Shown piece after piece: positions 9,268 through 18,757 of a DNA stretch of 64,000 bases. Where the stretch lies: NCBI RefSeq assembly GCF_007004625.1, contig NZ_VIFV01000007.1, positions 92,711 through 156,710 on the forward strand, in the 5' to 3' direction. Numbering within the stretch: position 1 is the first letter of the stretch; each line of letters begins with the position of its first letter. The position numbers were made by a program, and so were the translations under genes. The DNA is from Planococcus salinarum. GTDB taxonomy: Bacteria; Bacillota; Bacilli; Bacillales_A; Planococcaceae. The notes below the pieces were generated by a model, which saw only the letters and a program-made list of their open reading frames with translations, was not told where the DNA came from and ran no database searches.

Positions 9268-9468
9268 ATATGTAGGCACCACCGTATTTATTGCGGTAGC
9301 GCTTTCACCCAGCAGAATATTGGATTGGTACTTTAGCATGTCCTGTTAAGACACTATTCCACTATGAATCATGTGCACTTGTCAAGTGTATTTTTTCATA
9401 GTGGAATTTTTTTATCCAAAATTAACCCGGCACTCCATTACGGAACAGCCCCACAAGGAGGTATATGC
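9268..9468 (+). promoter_or_regulatory. fdhF 5' leader with internal terminator-like hairpin
   Basis: The 200-base leader holds a small stem (ACCG/CGGT near 9282-9297), TGTC/GACA at about 9340-9353, and a 13-bp perfect inverted repeat (arms 9356-9368 and 9395-9407) followed at once by a run of seven T. An intrinsic terminator about 55 bases before the start codon suggests transcription attenuation. The leader does not match the molybdenum-cofactor riboswitch consensus as I know it. A near-match to a cre box (12 of 14) lies around 9296-9315. Confidence 0.5.
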
Positions 9469-12390
9469 ATGTCTATAAACATCAACGGCGCGGCTTATGA
9501 ATTCAAAGAAGGACAGACGATTTTGCAGGTGATCAACGAACTGAAGATTTTGCATCCGCAAATCTGCTACATGCCGGAAGTCGACCCGATCGAAACTTGC
9601 GATACGTGCATCATGGAAGTGAACGGCGAACTGAAACGCGCGTGTTCGACAAAAGCCGTTGCCGGCATGGATGTCCAGCTGGCCTCTCCGCGCGCCAAAG
9701 AAGCGCAGACTGAAGCGATGGACCGAATTTTGGAGAACCACCTGCTGTACTGTACGGTATGCGACAACAACAACGGCAACTGCAAAATACATAATACCGT
9801 CGACATGATGGAAATCGAACACCAGAAATATCCGTTCGAACCGAAATGTTCGGTCGACGAAGTCGATTTGACGAACCCTTTCTACCGCTATGACCCGAAC
9901 CAGTGCATCGCCTGCGGCCAGTGCGTCGAAGTGTGCCAGAATCTCCAGGTAAACGAAACGCTGACGATGGACTGGAACCGCGACCGCCCGATTGTCCTGT
10001 GGGACGGCGGCGCAAAAATCAACGATTCTTCCTGCGTCAGCTGCGGCCAATGTGTCACGGCCTGTCCGTGCAACGCGCTGATGGAAACATCGATGCTGGG
10101 TGAAGCCGGCTTTATGACCAAGATTCCGGAACCGGTCATGACACCGCTCATCGAATTGGTGAAAGACGTTGAACCGGGCTACAGCGGAATCCTCGCGATT
10201 TCCGATGCAGAAGCCAAAATGCGCGAAACGCGCACGAAGAAAACAAAAACTGTCTGCACGTTCTGCGGCGTCGGCTGCTCATTTGAAGTATGGACGAAAG
10301 ACCGCAAAATCCTTAAAATCCAGCCGGTATCCGATGCGCCGGCGAATCAGATTTCCACTTGCGTTAAAGGAAAATTCGGCTGGGACTTCGTTAACAGCGA
10401 AGAACGCATCACCACGCCGCTCATCCGCAAAGGCGACGAGTTTGTCGAAGCCACTTGGGAAGAAGCACTGGATCTTGTTGCATCTAAATTCAAAACCATC
10501 AACGACAGCTACGGCAAAGATTCAATCGGCGTCATTTCTTCTTCGAAAATTACCAATGAAGACAATTACGTCATCCAGAAATTGACGCGCCAGGTATTCC
10601 AATCGAATAACGTCGACAACTGCTCGCGTTATTGCCAATCCCCTGCGACCGACGGCTTGTTCCGCACAGTTGGCATGGGTGGCGATGCCGGCACGATCAA
10701 AGATATCGCAAGCGCCGGACTCGTCATCATTGTGGGTGCGAACCCTGCTGAAGGGCATCCGGTTCTCGCGACTCGCGTCAAACGGGCACATAAATTGCAC
10801 GGCCAGAAATTGATCGTCGCCGATATGCGTAAAAACGAAATGGCTGAACGCTCAGACATCTTCATTACTCCGAAACAAGGAACGGACCAGGTATGGCTGA
10901 TGGCCGTCACGAAATACATGATCGACAACGGCTGGCACGATCAGCGCTTCATTGATGAAAACGTCAATCACTTCGGCGAATTCACCGAAGTGCTGGACCA
11001 ATATACATTGGAATATGCGGAACAGCAGACCGGCATTGCCAGAGAACAACTGGTCAACATTGCCGAAACGATCCGCGACGCTGACGGCACATGCATTCTT
11101 TGGGGAATGGGCGTTACACAGAACACAGGTGGTTCGGATACATCCGCTGCCATCTCCAACTTATTGCTCGCAACCGGCAACTACCGCCGTCCAGGCGCTG
11201 GCGCTTATCCGCTCCGCGGCCACAATAACGTACAAGGTGCCTGCGATATGGGCTCACTTCCAGGATGGCTTCCAGGCTACCAGCACGTAACCGACGACAA
11301 CGCCCGTTTAAAATTCGAAACGGCGTACGGCGTCAAAATCGACGACACACCGGGCATGGACAATATCCAAATGCTGCGCGCTGTCGAAGAAGGCATCATG
11401 AAAGCGATGTACGTGGTCGGTGAAGATATGGCGCTTGTAGATTCAAACGCCAACCATGTGGACGAAGTCCTGTCCCAACTGGACTTCTTCGTGGTACAGG
11501 ATATTTTCTTCTCCCGTACGGCTCAATACGCGGATGTTATCTTGCCTGCCGCTCCTTCACTCGAAAAAGATGGCACATTCACGAACACCGAAAGACGCGT
11601 TCAGCGTCTTTACAAGGCATTGCCTGAACTGGGCCAATCAAAAGCGGATTGGTGGATCGTCCAGGAAATCGCCAACCGCCTCGGCGCCGGCTGGAATTAC
11701 AACCACCCAAGCGAGATCTTCGCGGAAATGGCCAGCTTATCACCACTATTCAGCCAGGCAAATTACGCTTCAATGGGCGGCTGGAGCAGCTTCCTGTGGG
11801 GCAGCCTGACTGGCGAAAGCACGCCACTGCTCTACGTGGACGGCTTTAACTTCCCTGACAAAAAAGCGCGCTTTGCGCTATCCAACTGGATCGAACCGGT
11901 CGTGTTCCCAGAGGAATATGATCTGCACATCAATAACGGACGCCTGCTGGAGCATTTCCATGAAGGCAATATGACCAATAAATCATCGGGCATCCAATCG
12001 AAATTGCCGGAAACGTTTGTGGAAGTGTCGCCTGCTTTGGCCGCTGAACGCGGACTCGAAGACGGTTCGACCGTTCGCCTCGTGTCGCCATACGGCGCAT
12101 TGAAATTGCCGGTTATCGTCACTGGAAGAGTCAAAGGCAACGAATTGTTCCTGCCGATGAACTCGGTCAAAAAAGAGACGGCCATCAACTTCCTGACCGG
12201 ACCGGCTGTCGACCAGCGCACCAACACCCCTGCCTACAAGCAGACGAAGGTCCGGATGGAAGTTTTGAAAGAACACGGCAAGCGCCCGTTGCCGCGCTCC
12301 AACCCGCGCGACAAGAAACGCAATCCTACGACCGGCATCGAAGTCGAACGGAAATGGGCGCGCGAAGGTTACGTACATTTGACCGATTAA
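9469..12390 (+). CDS. fdhF: Formate dehydrogenase alpha subunit (molybdenum, Cys type)
   Basis: A 973-aa cytoplasmic oxidoreductase oxidising formate to CO2. In order it has a 2Fe-2S ferredoxin-like domain (residues 1-80, CDTCIMEV), a His/Cys cluster segment (CTVCDNNNGNCKIH near 92), two 4Fe-4S motifs (CIACGQCVEVC at 146, CVSCGQCVTACPC near 189), the 4Fe-4S site opening the molybdopterin domain (CTFCGVGC near 263), and NCSRYCQSPATDG with Cys389 as the likely molybdenum ligand instead of selenocysteine. A C-terminal molydopterin-dinucleotide-binding domain follows. An open frame extends to 9364, but AAGGAGG lies 8 bases before the ATG at 9469. It resembles Bacillus YjgC/YrhE. Electron acceptor unknown. 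Confidence 0.95.
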   Translation: MSININGAAYEFKEGQTILQVINELKILHPQICYMPEVDPIETCDTCIMEVNGELKRACSTKAVAGMDVQLASPRAKEAQTEAMDRILENHLLYCTVCDNNNGNCKIHNTVDMMEIEHQKYPFEPKCSVDEVDLTNPFYRYDPNQCIACGQCVEVCQNLQVNETLTMDWNRDRPIVLWDGGAKINDSSCVSCGQCVTACPCNALMETSMLGEAGFMTKIPEPVMTPLIELVKDVEPGYSGILAISDAEAKMRETRTKKTKTVCTFCGVGCSFEVWTKDRKILKIQPVSDAPANQISTCVKGKFGWDFVNSEERITTPLIRKGDEFVEATWEEALDLVASKFKTINDSYGKDSIGVISSSKITNEDNYVIQKLTRQVFQSNNVDNCSRYCQSPATDGLFRTVGMGGDAGTIKDIASAGLVIIVGANPAEGHPVLATRVKRAHKLHGQKLIVADMRKNEMAERSDIFITPKQGTDQVWLMAVTKYMIDNGWHDQRFIDENVNHFGEFTEVLDQYTLEYAEQQTGIAREQLVNIAETIRDADGTCILWGMGVTQNTGGSDTSAAISNLLLATGNYRRPGAGAYPLRGHNNVQGACDMGSLPGWLPGYQHVTDDNARLKFETAYGVKIDDTPGMDNIQMLRAVEEGIMKAMYVVGEDMALVDSNANHVDEVLSQLDFFVVQDIFFSRTAQYADVILPAAPSLEKDGTFTNTERRVQRLYKALPELGQSKADWWIVQEIANRLGAGWNYNHPSEIFAEMASLSPLFSQANYASMGGWSSFLWGSLTGESTPLLYVDGFNFPDKKARFALSNWIEPVVFPEEYDLHINNGRLLEHFHEGNMTNKSSGIQSKLPETFVEVSPALAAERGLEDGSTVRLVSPYGALKLPVIVTGRVKGNELFLPMNSVKKETAINFLTGPAVDQRTNTPAYKQTKVRMEVLKEHGKRPLPRSNPRDKKRNPTTGIEVERKWAREGYVHLTD

Positions 12391-12411
12391 ACAGTGGAAA
12401 GGTGATGTCCT

Positions 12412-12894
12412 ATGGCGAGTCCGATTAGACAACTGACAAAAAAACAGTTGAGCCCCGATGAAATCCGGCAAAACAAACTGCATGAATTGGAATCCCTGCT
12501 GGCTGAACAAGACCAGGCGCTCAATAAATTATTGAAAATCACAGGCGATCTGAACGACGCCGGCATCCTCGACGCCGTGCTCGCGATGGTCAAAGCCAAA
12601 GAAGGCATCGCGGAAATCGTCGTCCACCAGGCAACCCGCGAACCCATCACCAACCTCATCAACAATATGATGAGTGCGGCCGGTGCGCTTACCGCCATTG
12701 ACCCGGCCATGACCGAGAAACTGGCCGCGAGTGCCGCCAACGGCTTGAAAGAAGCCGAAAAGGAACGCACCAATGACAAGAAAATCGGGATTTTCGGGCT
12801 GATGAAATCGCTCCGGGATCCGGATATCAACCGCTCGATCAAATTCGGCCTGAATTTCCTGAAAGGCATGGGCAAAAGTCTGGGCAATAAATAA
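12412..12894 (+). CDS. DUF1641 protein, formate dehydrogenase partner
   Basis: A 160-aa DUF1641-family protein, which in Bacillus is encoded directly after formate dehydrogenase alpha (YjgD/YrhD). Visible family features are the central ALTAIDPAMTEKLAASAANGLKEA and a C-terminal GIFGLMKSLRDPDINRSIKFGLNFLKGMGK. AAAGGTGATG precedes the ATG. It begins 21 bases after fdhF and is followed by a strong terminator, so the two form an operon. A role in assembly or activity of the dehydrogenase is inferred from context. Biochemistry is unknown. Confidence 0.85.
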   Translation: MASPIRQLTKKQLSPDEIRQNKLHELESLLAEQDQALNKLLKITGDLNDAGILDAVLAMVKAKEGIAEIVVHQATREPITNLINNMMSAAGALTAIDPAMTEKLAASAANGLKEAEKERTNDKKIGIFGLMKSLRDPDINRSIKFGLNFLKGMGKSLGNK

Positions 12895-12948
12895 TGCACT
12901 ATAATATAGTAGAAACTCATTTCTGAACGTCATAACTGCATGAAAAAA

Positions 12949-12986
12949 GAAGGGCATCCGGCTTCGGCGGGATGCCCTTCTTTTTG
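12949..12986 (+). terminator. Terminator of the fdhF operon
   Basis: An 11-bp stem (GAAGGGCATCC with its complement) around a GC-rich loop, followed by TTTTT. Confidence 0.9.
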
Positions 12987-13191
12987 CGGTTCTGGAAAGG
13001 AACTTCGGGCGATTTTCCGGCCCGAAGCCCCCTTCCTGTCCACCTGTACATAAAATTCAATTAAATAAACTGAATATTGCAATAAATAAGATAATGGTGT
13101 TATCCTGTAGTTGCTAATGGTTGTTTCAGGCCGCGAACTGTCAATGGATGCATGTTGTCAATCAATTGAAAAGGAGGAAAAGCAACCCGCC

Positions 13192-14175
13192 GTGTCCGTC
13201 GAAAAGCTGGAATGGATGTATGAACAGATGGTGAAGATCCGCTACTACGAAGACCAGATGGTGGAAGCGTATACCGAAGGCAAAACGCCTGTCTTCAACA
13301 TCGGCGCCAGGGCTGTGCCCGGAGAAATGCATTTGGCCACCGGACAGGAACCCGCTGCAGTCGGCATGTGCGTTCATTTGACGAAAGAAGATACAGTTAC
13401 AGCTCCTCACCGGCCGCATCACAACGCCATCGCCAAAGGGGTTGACCTGAAGAAGATGACCGCGGAAATCTTCGGAAAGGAAACCGGTCTCGGCAAAGGC
13501 AAAGGGGGCCACATGCACCTGTTTGATCCGGAAGTGAAATTCTCGTGCGGTGGCATTGTCGGTGCCGGCATCCCCCATGCTCTCGGCGCGGCAATGACCA
13601 GCAAGATGCAGGGCAAAGACTCGGTCGCTGTGGCGTTCATCGGGGAAGGTGCGGCGAATGCCGGTTCTTTCCACGAATCGCTCAATCTTGCAGCGGTCTG
13701 GAATTTACCGCTCATCGTGGTTGTGGAAGACAATTCCTACGGCATTTCGGTGCCGAAATCGTCGGCCACTTCTGTCGAATCGAATGACTTGCGGGCTTCC
13801 GCCTATGGCATTGCCGGAGCTTACGTGAAAGACAATGATCCCGTTGCCATGTACAAAGCGGCCGAGGAAGCGATTGCCCGAGCACGCACCGGCCAGGGAC
13901 CGACCATCATCGAAATCGAGACCTACCGCTATTTGGGCCATTTCCAGGGAGACCCGGAATTATATCGGGATCCGGCGGAAGTGCCCGGTCTGCGCCAGAA
14001 AGATCCGATTGCGAAACTGAAAAAGATGCTGTCCGAAACCGAGAGCGTCAGTGAAAACGATCTGGAAGCGATGGAAAACCGCGCAAAACAAGAAGTGGAT
14101 GAAGCCTACCAGTTTGCCAGAGACAGCAGTTACCCGAATCCGGAAGACGCCCTGAAAGATGTTTTCAACTCATAA
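13192..14175 (+). CDS. Thiamine-dependent dehydrogenase E1 component, alpha subunit (AcoA/PdhA type)
   Basis: E1-alpha of a 2-oxoacid or acetoin dehydrogenase complex, which binds thiamine diphosphate with the beta subunit. The 327-aa product shows GEMHLATGQEPAAVG near residue 45, GKGKGGHMHLF near 103, GGIVGAGIPHALGAA, and the cofactor motif GEGAANAGSFHESLNLAA ending in EDNSYGIS near 180. A frame is open to 13111. GTG at 13192 after AAAGGAGG (14-base spacing) gives the normal family N-terminus (EKLEWMYEQM). ATG at 13147 lacks a ribosome site. The lipoyl-only partner downstream makes acetoin dehydrogenase the best guess, but the substrate is not proven. Confidence 0.85.
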   Translation: MSVEKLEWMYEQMVKIRYYEDQMVEAYTEGKTPVFNIGARAVPGEMHLATGQEPAAVGMCVHLTKEDTVTAPHRPHHNAIAKGVDLKKMTAEIFGKETGLGKGKGGHMHLFDPEVKFSCGGIVGAGIPHALGAAMTSKMQGKDSVAVAFIGEGAANAGSFHESLNLAAVWNLPLIVVVEDNSYGISVPKSSATSVESNDLRASAYGIAGAYVKDNDPVAMYKAAEEAIARARTGQGPTIIEIETYRYLGHFQGDPELYRDPAEVPGLRQKDPIAKLKKMLSETESVSENDLEAMENRAKQEVDEAYQFARDSSYPNPEDALKDVFNS

Positions 14176-14198
14176 AACAGCAAAGGAGCCGATCTATT

Positions 14199-15228
14199 GT
14201 GGAAACAGCAAAAAAACGAATGCTAACCGGCAATAAAGCGATGGCGGAAGCGATTGCGCAGGAAATGAAAAGGGACACCAATGTATTTGTGCTGGGAGAA
14301 GACATCGGGAAATACGGAGGAATCTTCGGTTCCACCCAAGGGTTGATCGACCAGTTCGGGGCCGGGCGCGTGCTGGATACCCCCATTTCCGAAACCGCCT
14401 TTATCGGGGCAGCCATAAGCGCCGCCGCTGAAGGGATGCGGCCGATTGCGGAGTTGATGTTCGTCGACTTTTTCGGTGTCTGCATGGACCAGATTTGCAA
14501 CCAGATGGCGAAAATCCAGTACATGTCTGGCGGCAATGTCAAACTGCCGATGGTTCTCATGACTGCGGTCGGCGGCGGTTACCGGGATGCGGCCCAGCAT
14601 TCCCAGACGCTGTATGCGACATTTGCCCATATGCCGGGGATGAAAGTCGTGGCGCCATCCAATCCGTATGATTTGAAAGGCATGATGGTATCCGCGATCC
14701 GCGATGACAACCCGGTCGTGTTCATGTTCCATAAATCGCTTCAGGGGCTGGGCTGGATGGAGCAGCTGGATGCCGCCGTCGCCAATGTACCGGAAGAATC
14801 CTACACCGTGCCGCTCGATAAAGCAAAAGTCGTCCGTGAAGGACGTGACGTGACGATCGTCGGCATTCAAATGATGACGCATTACGCCGTCGAAGCGGCG
14901 GAACGGCTGGCCAAAGACGAAAGACGGCATCGAGGCGGAAGTGATCGATCTGCGGTCACTGGCGCCAATCGACAAAGACACCATCATTGAATCCGTCAAG
15001 AAAACGCATCGCCTGCTCGTGGTCGATGAGGATTACCTGTCCTATGGCATGACGGCGGAAATTTCGGCAATCGTCGCAGAGGAAGCCTTCTTTGAAATGG
15101 AAGCGCCGATCCGCCGGCTGGCCATTCCGGATGTGCCGATTCCGTATAGCGGCGTGCTGGAAGACTTCGTGATTCCGGGGCCGAATAAAATCTATGACCA
15201 AGTAAAAAAGATGATGGACGAAGCTTAA
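14199..15228 (+). pseudogene. E1 component beta subunit, frameshifted by a 7-bp duplication
   Basis: E1-beta partner of the preceding gene. The first part (14199 to about 14926) has VLGEDIGKYGGIFGSTQGL, PISETAFIGAAIS and AAQHSQTLYATFAHMPG, all typical of AcoB/PdhB. In the original frame it then reads into a foreign tail and stops at 14990. The rest of the protein (EVIDLRSLAPID to the C-terminus at 15228) continues in another frame. The break is a perfect tandem duplication AAAGACG-AAAGACG (14913-14926). Removing one copy restores a single 340-aa frame reading AKDGIEAEVIDLRSL, the normal family length. Start GTG at 14199 after AAAGGAG. The gene is inactive unless this is a sequencing error or phase-variable. 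Confidence 0.85.
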
Positions 15229-15250
15229 CAAAGAACCTGGAGGTGGTGGA

Positions 15251-15706
15251 ATGATCAAAGTCCGATTGCCGAAGTTGGCCGAGGGTGTGGATGAAAGCTT
15301 AATGGTGCTGTGGTTTGTATCCGTCGGCGACTTTGTCGAAAAGGGAGATCCCCTGGTCGAAGTCCAGACGGAGAAAGCGGTATCTGAAATACCAGCCGAA
15401 AGCAGCGGCACCATCCAGGAAATTGCGGTCCAACGAGGCGAATCTGCAAAAGTTGGAGACGTTCTGGTAACAATCGATCCGGACGGGACGCCCGGCAAAC
15501 AGGCAGCTGCCCAGGAGGAAGCGCCGTCCCGGAAGGCGGACACTGAAACAGCTTCCGGTGGCCAACCGGCCGGCTCTTTCGTCCGGGTGTCGCCGAGGCT
15601 CAGAAGGCTCGCAAAAGATCTCGGCGTCAACCTGGATACGGTGAAAGGCTCCGGGCCCAATGGCAGCATCACCGAAGAAGACATTCGGGATGAAGCGGGG
15701 CTTTAA
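15251..15706 (+). CDS. E2-like protein with lipoyl and E3-binding domains only
   Basis: A 151-aa protein. Residues 1-78 form a lipoyl domain with the lipoylated lysine in VQTEKAVSE (about residue 43). A Pro/Ala-rich linker follows, then a peripheral subunit-binding domain (SPRLRRLAKDLGVNLDTVKG, about 115-148). It stops where a normal E2 would begin its acyltransferase domain of about 230 residues. No remainder follows, because a terminator starts 20 bases later. GGAGGTGGTGGA precedes the ATG. It is either a truncated E2 or a reduced lipoyl carrier. No E3 gene is in the window. Confidence 0.85.
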   Translation: MIKVRLPKLAEGVDESLMVLWFVSVGDFVEKGDPLVEVQTEKAVSEIPAESSGTIQEIAVQRGESAKVGDVLVTIDPDGTPGKQAAAQEEAPSRKADTETASGGQPAGSFVRVSPRLRRLAKDLGVNLDTVKGSGPNGSITEEDIRDEAGL

Positions 15707-15725
15707 GGAAACTCATAAAACAAAA

Positions 15726-15763
15726 AAACAACCGCCATTCCTTTTTGGAATGGCGGTTGTTTG
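15726..15763. terminator. Bidirectional terminator
   Basis: A 16-bp perfect stem (AAACAACCGCCATTCC) with a five-T loop. It has T-rich flanks on both strands and ends the E1/E2-like operon. Confidence 0.85.
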
Positions 15764-15828
15764 CGGTTGGATTATAAGTTGTTCTCCCTGCTTATTCCTT
15801 ACTCAGCAAGGCTCTTTCTCACTCCGGT

Positions 15829-15891
15829 TTACAACTTCGCGGTCGTGCCGCCATCAATCATAAATTCCGCTCCTGTGGAATGGCTGGAATT
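15829..15891 (-). pseudogene. C-terminal remnant of a short-chain dehydrogenase
   Basis: Read on the minus strand, 15891 to 15829 encodes a 20-residue tail ending STGAEFMIDGGTTAKL-stop. This matches the conserved C-terminus (TGAEFxxDGG) of SDR oxidoreductases. No upstream part of an SDR is present, so only a relic survives. The remaining intergenic sequence to 16301 shows no gene. It is AT-rich near the protease start. Confidence 0.6.
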
Positions 15892-16301
15892 GTGTTTGCC
15901 ACAGAGACTTATTTTCCCCGGACGTCGGCGTTTTCTTAACTATAGAAGGACCGTTTTTTATAACAACCAAACTCCCCAGCCTCGCCCAGTGAAATACGGG
16001 CACGGGCTCTCTGCCCGCATGTGTGGATCCTGAAAAACCAATGGGGCTTTTAAAATCAAGCGATAATAAGAAAAATCTGCTGTTTTTCCACTCTTCTTTG
16101 AATTTAATAGTACATTCTATAGGTGTCTGAATAAAACAAATAGTATAATAATATCATTTTCAGAATATTTATAGAACTATTGTGTAAATTAAAGTAAAAT
16201 TACAAAGATTGGAATAGAATTAGTTATAAGGAGGTATCACTCAACACAGCACTATTCCGTCGAAGGTTCCAAAAAAATACGAATTTAAGGGGCAAACATG
16301 A

Positions 16302-18707
16302 ATGCAGCAGAATTTTAAGCGTTTTTCGATTTATGCATTGATTTTCCTATTGGCAATCTCGTCGTTCGGCGGACAGGGTTTTGCTAATACTTCAACACCT
16401 GACTCTTCACCGGCGACACTGCACCTCAATGAAGGTGCCACTGCATTAGAAGAACTGACTGTCATTGTTGAACTGGACGCGGAATCGATCTTACAGGCAA
16501 AACATAACGGAAAGAGTCAAAGTGAACAATTCTTAAGCAAGGAGCGCGACCGGATTCTTGCTGAATTGCAGGAAGACGGCGTTTCGGTTGAGCTGATCCA
16601 GGAATACGATACTGTATTCTCAGGCTTCTCGATTGAAATCGCTTCAAGCGATCTAAATACATTAGCGGAAACCGCTGGCGTTAAAGCGGTTTATTCCAAC
16701 CAGGAGTACCTGGTCACGCCGTTTGATGCGGCGTCGATCGATCCTGAACTTTACAGCCCGCAAATGTTGGACAGCGCACCGTTCATCGGTTCTGATGACG
16801 CATGGGCAGCTGGCTATACAGGCGAAGGCGTTACCGTAGCAGTTCTTGATACCGGTGCTGACTACACGCACCCGGATCTGGCGCACGCTTTCGGCGACTA
16901 TAAAGGCTGGGATTTTGTAGATAACGACAACGACCCACAGGAAACACCTGCGGGCGACCCACGCGGAGCTTCAACGAACCACGGTTCTCACGTATCGGGT
17001 ACGATTGCAGCTAACGGCAACATCAAAGGTGTGGCACCTGATGCTACGCTTCTTGCCTACCGTGTTCTTGGACCTGGCGGCAGAGGAACAACAGCGAACG
17101 TAATCGCTGGTATCGAACGCGCAGTTACTGACGGTGCAGACGTGATGAACCTTTCTCTTGGCGCAGCAGTAAACGACCCTGATTATGCAACAAGCATCGC
17201 GTTGGATACAGCGATGGCTGACGGCGTGGTTGCAGTCACTTCTAACGGCAACAGCGGTCCTAAAAACTGGACAGTCGGATCTCCGGGAACTTCCCGTGAA
17301 GCGATCTCAGTTGGCGCAACACAACTTCCTTACAATATGTACAGCGCTGAGCTGTTCACTTCTGAAGGTGTAACTTATCCTTCAGCTGCCACAATGGGCT
17401 TCCCAAATGAAGAGGCGCTTCTGGCGTTGAATGAAGGCGAATATGAATTTGTTGATTCAGGTCTTGGATCATCAGCTAACTTTGCAAATGTTGACGTTGC
17501 AGGCAAAATTGCGTTGATCTCACGTGGTGATTTCGCGTTTGTCGACAAAGTGCAAAATGCTAAAAACGCCGGAGCAGTTGGCGTTGTGATGTACAATAAC
17601 GTGGCAGGCGAAGTGCCGAACGTTCCAGGCCTAGCACTTCCAACAATCCGCACAACACTGGCGGACGGCCAAAAACTGCTTGCTGAATTGGCAGCAGGAA
17701 ACAACACGATTTCATTTGATATCGAATTCGCTCAAGCAGTCGGCGAAACGATGGCAAGCTTCTCATCACGCGGTCCCGTTATGGACACGTGGATGATCAA
17801 ACCGGACGTTTCAGCTCCTGGAGTTGCAATCGTCTCAACAGTTCCAACGCATAATCCGGCGAACCCGCACGGCTATGCTTCAATGCAGGGAACTTCAATG
17901 TCAGCACCGCACGTAGCGGGAGCAGCAGCGTTGGTTCTTCAAGCGCATCCTGACTGGGACGTAGACTTTGTCAAAGCGGCGTTGATGAATACTGCAGAAA
18001 AAATCTACGATGCAGACGGCACGCTTTACCCGCATAACTCGCAGGGCGCAGGAAGCATCCGCGTTCTTGATGCCATCAACACAGAAACATTGGCACTTCC
18101 TGGCAGCCACTCTTTCGGAATCTTTGAAAACAATGACGACAAAGAAGTGAAGCGCCAGAAATTCACTGTCCATAACCTTTCGGACGAGCGCAAAAACTAC
18201 TCGATCAAATTCACTGGACACGAAGGCATCAAAGTTCAAACAAGCAAAAACCTTCAAGTGCAGCCAGGCAAAACACAGGACCTGAACTTCAGTGTCCAAG
18301 TTGACGCAGGGAAATTGGCACCTGGATACTACGAAGGAACATTCATTTTGAGTGACGGTACGCAAACAATTGAAGTACCAACAATCCTGTTTGTTCAACA
18401 GCCGGATTACCCGTTGATCACTTCAATCGCTTTGGGCCTTTCAGGCGGTAACCTTGTCGGCAACGTGAACTTGCCGGCTGGCGCAGACCATTTTGAGCTT
18501 CGCATCCGCAACGCAGCAACAGGCGAGTTATTGACAACAACAGCTCAAGCAACAGATCTGCCACGCGGCTTACACTCATTCACTTGGGATATGACGATCG
18601 ACGGAGCGCCATTAACTCCAGGCGGTTACCAAATCAATGCGTACGCGAAAAAAGGTGACAGAGATATCGAATTTGTCGGCGGCGTTCTGACAATCAACGC
18701 TGAATAA
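16302..18707 (+). CDS. Secreted S8 subtilisin-family serine protease (Vpr-like)
   Basis: An 801-aa exported protease. It has a signal peptide (about residues 1-29), an I9-type propeptide (TVIVELDAESI to about 140), and an S8 catalytic domain with Asp183 (VLDTGADYTHPDL), His227 (NHGSHVSGT) and Ser532 (GTSMSAPHVAG). A PA domain is inserted between His and Ser (GKIALISRGDFAFVDKVQNA near 402), as in Vpr-like minor extracellular proteases. The C-terminus carries a beta-sandwich domain. An ATG at 16298 is out of frame and stops at once. ATG 16302 follows AAGGGG by 9 bases. Monocistronic, with a terminator after it. Confidence 0.93.
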   Translation: MQQNFKRFSIYALIFLLAISSFGGQGFANTSTPDSSPATLHLNEGATALEELTVIVELDAESILQAKHNGKSQSEQFLSKERDRILAELQEDGVSVELIQEYDTVFSGFSIEIASSDLNTLAETAGVKAVYSNQEYLVTPFDAASIDPELYSPQMLDSAPFIGSDDAWAAGYTGEGVTVAVLDTGADYTHPDLAHAFGDYKGWDFVDNDNDPQETPAGDPRGASTNHGSHVSGTIAANGNIKGVAPDATLLAYRVLGPGGRGTTANVIAGIERAVTDGADVMNLSLGAAVNDPDYATSIALDTAMADGVVAVTSNGNSGPKNWTVGSPGTSREAISVGATQLPYNMYSAELFTSEGVTYPSAATMGFPNEEALLALNEGEYEFVDSGLGSSANFANVDVAGKIALISRGDFAFVDKVQNAKNAGAVGVVMYNNVAGEVPNVPGLALPTIRTTLADGQKLLAELAAGNNTISFDIEFAQAVGETMASFSSRGPVMDTWMIKPDVSAPGVAIVSTVPTHNPANPHGYASMQGTSMSAPHVAGAAALVLQAHPDWDVDFVKAALMNTAEKIYDADGTLYPHNSQGAGSIRVLDAINTETLALPGSHSFGIFENNDDKEVKRQKFTVHNLSDERKNYSIKFTGHEGIKVQTSKNLQVQPGKTQDLNFSVQVDAGKLAPGYYEGTFILSDGTQTIEVPTILFVQQPDYPLITSIALGLSGGNLVGNVNLPAGADHFELRIRNAATGELLTTTAQATDLPRGLHSFTWDMTIDGAPLTPGGYQINAYAKKGDRDIEFVGGVLTINAE

Positions 18708-18727
18708 ATTCAATAACACATGAACAC

Positions 18728-18757
18728 AAAAGACGGGGGATTTCCCCCGTCTTTTTG
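18728..18757 (+). terminator. Terminator of the protease gene
   Basis: Stem AAAGACGGGGGA with its complement, followed by a T-run. The following sequence to 19031 holds no recognisable gene. Confidence 0.9.

Noticed and set aside
9268..9355. Molybdenum-cofactor (Moco) riboswitch
   Set aside because: The leader lacks the conserved Moco RNA core as I know it. Only the terminator hairpin is certain.
13020..13191. Sigma-54 promoter for the E1/E2-like operon, as in Bacillus acoABCL
   Set aside because: No TGGCAC-N5-TTGC pattern with correct GG-to-GC spacing is present. The closest match has 15 instead of 10 bases between them.
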